NCBI GenBank assembly: GCA_001464545.1
Contig: LNFC01000017.1
Location: 62,001-126,000, forward strand
Reading direction: 5' to 3'
DNA length: 64,000 nt
Source of the DNA: Acidobacteria bacterium Ga0077551
GTDB taxonomy: Bacteria > Pseudomonadota > Alphaproteobacteria > Caulobacterales > Hyphomonadaceae
Position numbers and translations under genes: made by a program. This document shows positions 59,382-64,000 of the stretch, piece by piece. Position 1 is the stretch's first letter. Each line of letters begins with the position of its first letter. The notes beneath the pieces are model-generated. The model saw nothing but the letters and a program-made list of their open reading frames with translations. It was not told the DNA's origin and did not search any database.

Positions 59382-60891
59382 TCAGCAGGGCGTCTCACCC
59401 GGCAGGCCGCACGACCAGCCACGATACCAGGTGTCGGTCGAGTTGCGAACGGCGCCGATGTAGTTCACGGAGGTCAGGAAGCCTGTGACGGCGGTGTTCG
59501 TGCCCGAAAGGCCTGTGCCGGCGTTCAGCGTTGTCGGGAATGCCGTCGCTGTGACTGCATTCTCGTTCGCGCCGTTGACGATGCCGTTGGTCAGCGTCGA
59601 GGTGCCGTTCAGCACGTTGTTTGCGCCAAGAGCGATTTGGGCTTCAGCCTGCGGAGTGGTGACGCCGCTCGAGCCGATGACGTTGCCGCCTGCGCAGGAG
59701 AAGAATACCGAGTTGTACAGCGGGCCGTTGCCGCTGACGGCGTTGGGGTTCGTCAGGGTGACAGCGGTCGCCAGGTTGAGGCAAGCTTGGTTGGCAGTGC
59801 TGCGGATCACCGAGTTGTAGACGCGTGCCGTGTGGCCCGTGTTGTGGACAATGGCCTGACGGGTCGTTGTCGGGCGCATGACCACAGTAAAGTTGGAATA
59901 GGTCGGACGTGTGAAGTAGTCGGCGGTGTTGGTGCCGCGCGAGCTGGTCTCCCAACCAAAGTCGCCGCCGCCGTCACGCTGGACGATGATGCCAAACTGG
60001 GCAGCGCCGCGCCAGCCGGAGTCGGTATCGAAAGAGTCGTCATCGTTGCCGGTCAGAACGATGTTGCGAACGTTGACGTTGCCGCCAAAGATTTCGATGC
60101 CGTCATCCGAACTGTTGTGAACCTGGACGTATTCGACGGTGGTGCCGGAGCCGACACCGGCGAGGGTGATTCCGTTAAGCTCGTTGTTCGGCGCAATCTC
60201 GAAGCCCGAATAGGAGAGCTGGAGGTAACGCAGGCGGCCGCTGTTCTCGGATGGCGAGTTGCCGCCGTAGAATGCGTTCGAACCTTCAACCTGGGCTTCG
60301 CAAGCAATGTTCGGAGGTGTCACGCCGACGGGGCAACCATCTGTGGTTGGTGCGCGGCCATTGATGACGAGTCCGCCCCACTGGCCGATCGAGTTGATCG
60401 TTGCGGTGCCTTCGACGCTCTGACGCGAGGTCATCCTGATCGGGGCGGTCGCGGTACCTTCAGCAAAAATCTGCGAGCCGCGGTTCACAAGAAGGAAATC
60501 CAGGCCCGAGTTGCCGAAGATGGTGACACCGGGTTCGATGGTCAGGATGCCTTGCTGGCCGCCAGCGAGAGGTGCGAGCGGGTTGGGGCCAAGGTCGGTA
60601 CCAACCTGGGTGCGGCCGCTCACGGAATAGATCGTGCCGGCGCGCTGCGGAACGACAAGGTTGCCGGTGATGGTCGAAGGAAGCTGACAAATGCGGCGGT
60701 TGGAGACCGTGCCGACGTTCGAGAAGCCAGCCGGGCAATCAGCGGCGGGCGTACCGGGGGCTGGGCCGGGGGGCGGGCACGAACGCGCCAACGCCGGGCG
60801 AAGCGACGCCGTCTGCGCCGCTACAGGCGCCGAGGATCGCTACCGCAGCGCATCCGAGCAGCGCCGAGCGAAAAGTATTCTTTGTCAGCAT
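59382..60891 (-). pseudogene. beta-helix surface lipoprotein (ElpS-like by position), frameshifted
   Basis: The 5' part starts at ATG 60891 with lipobox L-G-A-C (Cys23), then P-G-V-G-A-F-V-P-A-P and goes out of frame to a stop. The other frame continues P-G-T-P-A-A-D-C-P-A-G-F-S-N and gives about 460 residues to 59382. Removing one base from the six-G run at 60768-60773 joins them into one chain of about 502 residues. The main part has repeated short strands (L-T-I-E-P-G-V-T-I-F-G, Q-W-G-G-L-V-I-N-G-R-A-P, V-H-N-S-S-D-D-G-I-E-I-F-G-G) as in right-handed parallel beta-helices. In Caulobacter the T2SS cluster adjoins the lipoprotein gene elpS; homology to ElpS itself is unproven here. Confidence 0.8.
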
Positions 60892-60998
60892 AATTGTCTC
60901 CGTCGTGATCCCTGTGCGGGTGCACCGGCGGAGCATCCACCGCGCTTACTAGACGATGACACCCGCCTACCCGCAGGCGTGACCCTTAAGAAGGGTTT

Positions 60999-61078
60999 GC
61001 AACAATTGCCGGAAGTTTAGATGACGGTTACGTGACGCCGCCATTTGGCGGCGGGATCGTGTCGGCTCTGCAACAATT
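60999..61078. repeat. paired GCAACAATT motifs and a GC-rich hairpin
   Basis: GCAACAATT occurs at 60999-61007 and again at 61070-61078, the second over the hydroxylase stop. Between them CGCCGCC (61036-61042) and GGCGGCG (61047-61053) form a stem that could terminate the minus-strand hydroxylase gene. No T run. Confidence 0.35.
61022..61037 (-). promoter_or_regulatory. weak PHO-box-like direct repeat
   Basis: On the minus strand CGTCA-N6-CGTCA, an exact 11-bp period, about 130 bp before the lipoprotein ATG. PhoB sites are TGTCA-type direct repeats with this spacing; the first base of each half differs. It would fit phosphate control but the match is weak. Confidence 0.25.
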
Positions 61079-61922
61079 ACAGGTTCGTGTAGTATTCTGG
61101 TGGAAACATGTCACCCCACCCGCGCTCGCGGAACCACTTCGTGATAACGTATTTCGAGCCCTTGCGAACCTTCATCCCGTGATGGATCGTGTACGGATTA
61201 ACCGTGCCGTCCGGATTGAGATTGTTCCAGATCACCGCCTTACCCTTCTCCGGCATGATCGTCTTCTCGAGGCGCCGGAAGCGCGTACCGCCGCCTTCCT
61301 CGACATCGTTGAGGTAGATCATGAAGGTCCAGGTGCGCTGCCCGCCGAGCTGGCAGAAGACCTGATACTCGCGCGTGCCGGGGATGAAATAGTCGTAGTG
61401 AGCCTTGTATTCCTGGTCGAGATCGTAACGCTGGCCCTGGGTGACGTCGGTGTAGGACCAGTGGATGCCGATCGCCTCGGCCATCAGTTCATCCAGCTGC
61501 ATGATCAGGTCGTGCCCCAGCAGGCCGATATCGGAGGTCCGGGAAGTGCGCACCTTCGGGTCCGCGAAGGCATCGGCGGTGGTAGAATCGCGCAGCCGCT
61601 CGTCAATCAGCGCCACCACCGCATCGCAGACCTCGGGCACGAGGAAGTTCTTCCACGTGTAGAGCTGGACCTTCGGGTTAGGGATTTTCTGTATGTCGGG
61701 ATGGTGCAGGGCGCGCCGGGTGATCGCGGCATTGGTCAGGCCGGAATAGGAGACATCTTCGACCGGGCGGCGGCCGTCGTAGGCCTCCTGCATGAGGTCG
61801 CGGATCTGCCCGTCGCCAAGACCCTTGAGCTTCAGCTGGCGGCGCACCTCATGCGGCTCGATCCCGGCGCGTAGGCGGACCCAAGTGTAGGTCATCAGGT
61901 CTTCGCCGGTCACCGCGTTCAT
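61077..61922 (-). CDS. 2-oxoglutarate/Fe(II) hydroxylase, prolyl 4-hydroxylase type
   Basis: 281 residues from ATG 61922. The C-terminal double-stranded beta-helix has H175-Y-D177, the distal His247 in I-H-H-G-M and Lys257 ten residues on, the set used by P4H enzymes for iron and 2-oxoglutarate. N-terminal 90 residues are helical with no family I know; R-T-S-R-T-S-D is the usual P4H segment before the iron site. Substrate unknown; bacterial P4Hs modify proteins such as EF-Tu or small peptides. No signal peptide, so cytosolic. It is divergent from the CAP-domain gene. Confidence 0.88.
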   Translation of the reverse strand: MNAVTGEDLMTYTWVRLRAGIEPHEVRRQLKLKGLGDGQIRDLMQEAYDGRRPVEDVSYSGLTNAAITRRALHHPDIQKIPNPKVQLYTWKNFLVPEVCDAVVALIDERLRDSTTADAFADPKVRTSRTSDIGLLGHDLIMQLDELMAEAIGIHWSYTDVTQGQRYDLDQEYKAHYDYFIPGTREYQVFCQLGGQRTWTFMIYLNDVEEGGGTRFRRLEKTIMPEKGKAVIWNNLNPDGTVNPYTIHHGMKVRKGSKYVITKWFRERGWGDMFPPEYYTNL

Positions 61923-62014
61923 GGTCGTGCCTCCTCTGGAAGGCAACGGTTACGACGAAGACATGACGCCGGAATGACACTTTTCCGTAAGCTTGCGACG
62001 GCGTGCCGGGCCGC

Positions 62015-62062
62015 GACTGTATGCTACTGAAAATATACAGCATACTGTCATTACTTGACACA
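62015..62062. promoter_or_regulatory. long inverted repeat in the hydroxylase/CAP divergent promoter region
   Basis: GACTGTATGCT (62015-62025) and AGCATACTGTC (62039-62049) are inverted arms with one mismatch, 13 bases apart. Overlapping them is a second inverted repeat, TGTCA-N5-TGACA (62046-62060), whose end TTGACA at 62055-62060 could be a -35 element for the CAP gene. Likely a regulator site for both genes. Confidence 0.5.
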
Positions 62063-62090
62063 AAATAGTCACAAGCGCATTGTGACACTT

Positions 62091-62864
62091 ATGTTACAGC
62101 ACACCTCCATATCCCTGTCATTTGTGGTCCTGGCGCTTGCGGGACCCGGAATGGCGACCGCCCAGACACTGCTTGAACCTGTTTCCTTCACAGAAGTTCG
62201 AGCGACGGCCGAGACGGCGGCAAGTGCCTATCGTCCGGATGCGGACCTTCTGGAGATCGCGAACGCGGCGCGCGCCGAACTGAGGCTGCCGGCCCTGGGG
62301 GCGCACGAGGGGCTTGCCTCGGTCGCCAGCGCGCATGCCCGCGACATGGCGATCAAGGGCTATGTCGGATACGCCGACCAGTCGGGCCTCTCGCTGCTTG
62401 ACCAGGTCCGGCTCGCCGACCGGACCGCGCTGATCGGGTCTTTTGCCAGCAGCATTGCGGTTCTGGACGCGGGCGCCTCGCCGGAGATGATCCATGCCGC
62501 GATCCAGTCTGACGCCTCGAATGCCGAAAACCTGCGCCGGGGCTTCAGCCATGCCGGTATTGGCTCGCATGTCGCGGGTGGCCGTCTCTACGTGGTTCAG
62601 CTCTTCGCCCGGATCGACGGCGAACTCGACCAGCCGCTGCCCCTGCAGCTGACCGGAACGACGGTCATTCATCCGTCGCTGGCCAGCGCCAACATGACGC
62701 CGGTCGGCTGGTCGCTGAGCGACGAGCGCGGAGACCTCCTGGCCCGCGGCGGCGGACGCCGGATCCAGGCAGATGCCCTTCCCATGGCGGGCTACCTGAA
62801 CCTGGATGTCGCCGTCGGCACGGACATCTACACCCTGCGCGGGCCCTATGTGCAGGTGAACTAA
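62091..62864 (+). CDS. CAP (SCP/PR-1) domain exported protein
   Basis: 257 residues from ATG 62091. Signal peptide ends near A-T-A-Q. The CAP core shows L-E-I-A-N-A-A-R-A-E-L-R-L-P-A-L, then A-S-A-H-A-R-D-M-A and N-A-E-N-L-R-R-G-F-S-H-A-G-I-G. The second metal His/Glu set is partly changed. A C-terminal beta-rich extension of about 80 residues follows. Bacterial CAP proteins are exported and mostly uncharacterised. The -35-like TTGACA would place the transcript start close to the ATG. Confidence 0.82.
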   Translation: MLQHTSISLSFVVLALAGPGMATAQTLLEPVSFTEVRATAETAASAYRPDADLLEIANAARAELRLPALGAHEGLASVASAHARDMAIKGYVGYADQSGLSLLDQVRLADRTALIGSFASSIAVLDAGASPEMIHAAIQSDASNAENLRRGFSHAGIGSHVAGGRLYVVQLFARIDGELDQPLPLQLTGTTVIHPSLASANMTPVGWSLSDERGDLLARGGGRRIQADALPMAGYLNLDVAVGTDIYTLRGPYVQVN

Positions 62865-63066
62865 GGCGTCTGCGGCGCGCGAAAGCACCCAGGTTCGCGT
62901 TGCTGAAGGCCTAACGCCCGGCCTTTCGGGCCGCGGATCTTGTGGGGGCGGTGGCTTTCGCAGGCCGCCGCCCTCCGCTTGTGTGCACATGATTGCCCAG
63001 CATTTGTCTTCTGCATGACAAACAGCTTGGTATAAGGACGCGTCAAACCGCTCCGGAGCCGCCCCG

Positions 63067-64000
63067 ATGAAGAGAACGCGCATCGCCTTCGCAGCAGCTG
63101 CGGCTGCGAGCCTGGCCGCTTGCGGAAACCAGCCTGCGCCGGCGCCGCAAGCGCCCCTAGCGTATGTGACGGAGTATCTCTGCGGCGACAAGCAGGTGCA
63201 GATCGGCATGGCGGGGGAGGAGACGGTGCTGCGCGTTGACGGCGCCGACCACGTCCTGAGCGCGGCCCCAACCGCCTCCGGCGCGAAGTATGTGGTGGAA
63301 GGGGCCGGGCCTGAAACTTCATTTTGGAGCAAGGGCGACAAGGGCCTCCTGACCCTCAGCGGCGCGGTGTATCCGGAGTGCACGCAGACCGGCGGCGCAG
63401 GTGCGGCGCCCGTCGAGGCGCCGGCGAACTGGACGGCGCGGGGGCAGGAACCCGGCTGGATGCTGACGGTCGCCGGGGGCACGGCGGATTTCGTCTATGA
63501 CTACGGCGCACAGGGCTACTCGACGCTGCTGCCGGCGCCGCGCGCCATCGAGGGCGGGATCGAGTATTTCGAAGGACCGGGCGGATTGGCGATCACGTCG
63601 ATCGCCAAGGTTTGCACCGATTCTGCGACCGGTGTTCCGTACCCGGACACGGTGACGGTGGCGTTCAGTGAGGAGGTTTATCAGGGCTGCGGCGGCGATC
63701 CGCTGGCGCTGCTGGTCGGTGCGGACTGGGTGGTTGAGGATATCAATTCCGGCGGGGTGGTCGAGGGTTCCCGCGTCAGCCTGGCGTTTGATGCCGTCGA
63801 GGGACGTATCGGCGGGCGTTCCGGCTGCAATGCGTTCGGTGCGGATTATTCCGTAGGCGGAGAGGGCATCGGATTTGGGCCGGTGATGTCGACCGAAATC
63901 GCGTGCAAGGAATCGCTGATGATGCAGGAGCGGCGGTTCTACGATGCGCTGGCGCTGATCAATGCCTACACGATCGACGAGAGCGGCGCGCTGGTGATGA
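63067..64000 (+). CDS. MliC/META (HslJ)-like lipoprotein, 3' end outside the window
   Basis: 311 residues are visible. Lipobox L-A-A-C (Cys19). Residues about 33-95 resemble the MliC lysozyme-inhibitor fold: Y-L-C-G-D-K-Q, F-W-S-K-G-D-K-G-L-L-T-L-S-G and P-E-C. A middle domain has A-R-G-Q-E-P-G-W-M-L, as in COG3650. The last part is META/HslJ-like: G-R-S-G-C-N-A-F-G-A-D-Y and M-S-T-E-I-A-C-K. MliC-type parts block lysozyme at the envelope; the META part is linked to heat or antibiotic response. An unusual combination of three modules. The frame is open at the window edge. Confidence 0.82.
   Translation, partial: MKRTRIAFAAAAAASLAACGNQPAPAPQAPLAYVTEYLCGDKQVQIGMAGEETVLRVDGADHVLSAAPTASGAKYVVEGAGPETSFWSKGDKGLLTLSGAVYPECTQTGGAGAAPVEAPANWTARGQEPGWMLTVAGGTADFVYDYGAQGYSTLLPAPRAIEGGIEYFEGPGGLAITSIAKVCTDSATGVPYPDTVTVAFSEEVYQGCGGDPLALLVGADWVVEDINSGGVVEGSRVSLAFDAVEGRIGGRSGCNAFGADYSVGGEGIGFGPVMSTEIACKESLMMQERRFYDALALINAYTIDESGALVM

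Noticed and set aside
1-64000. CRISPR array, prophage or insertion sequence
   Set aside because: No regularly spaced repeats, phage structural genes or transposase were found on either strand.

Overview
The window reads as a high-GC chromosomal segment of a Gram-negative alphaproteobacterium. The closest fit is the Hyphomonadaceae/Caulobacterales side: a complete type II secretion operon beside a TonB-dependent receptor and a surface lipoprotein, two TIGR02001 envelope proteins, PccA, a BLUF photoreceptor and many short lipoproteins. The taxonomic call is an inference from gene content only. I see no prophage, insertion sequence or CRISPR array. The segment looks like core chromosome with a few lineage-specific clusters.

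Layout. 1-1.0 kb: 5' part of an MFS transporter. 1.3-5.0 kb: ABC-F ATPase, a doubly damaged radC, a thioredoxin-fold lipoprotein and map. 5.1-10.7 kb: serine hydrolase, molybdopterin-binding protein, small membrane protein, enoyl-CoA hydratase, DOPA-type dioxygenase, thiolase. 10.9-18.0 kb: cold-shock protein, DUF2490 protein, DASS transporter, tRNA-Leu(UAA), pirin, amidohydrolase, MlaC-like protein, alanine dehydrogenase. 18.1-25.1 kb: tandem TIGR02001 proteins, SDR, BLUF protein overlapping a DUF2157 membrane protein, AraC regulator, DUF2306-like membrane protein. 25.2-29.8 kb: pccA, then four consecutive DUF805-type membrane proteins. 29.8-40 kb: lipB, tRNA-Leu(GAG), cation/proton antiporter, pectinacetylesterase-like lipoprotein, gltX, unknown lipoprotein, nadE, and a four-gene redox operon built around a ferric-reductase/Rieske fusion. 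40.2-45.2 kb: parE, lon and tRNA-Val(UAC). 45.2-56.5 kb: gspC-D-E-F-G-H-I-J-K-L-M-N on the minus strand, followed by one more overlapping lipoprotein gene. 56.6-60.9 kb: TonB-dependent receptor and a beta-helix lipoprotein with a frameshift. 61.1-64 kb: 2OG-Fe(II) hydroxylase, CAP-domain protein and a partial MliC/META-like lipoprotein.

How parts fit. The type II operon, TonB receptor and lipoprotein resemble the Caulobacter T2SS-ElpS neighbourhood, where a phosphate-starvation lipoprotein is released in a T2SS-dependent way. That link is by context and has not been tested here. The least explained units are the redox operon at 37.6-39.8 kb, whose design recalls MsrPQ (heme-b membrane protein plus Tat-exported partner) but with different parts, the DUF805 array, and the lipoprotein gene that ends the gsp operon.

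Two genes (radC and the beta-helix lipoprotein) each carry an apparent +1 base in a short G tract. radC also has an in-frame amber codon, so it is probably a real pseudogene. The lipoprotein shift may be a consensus error, a mutation or phase variation.
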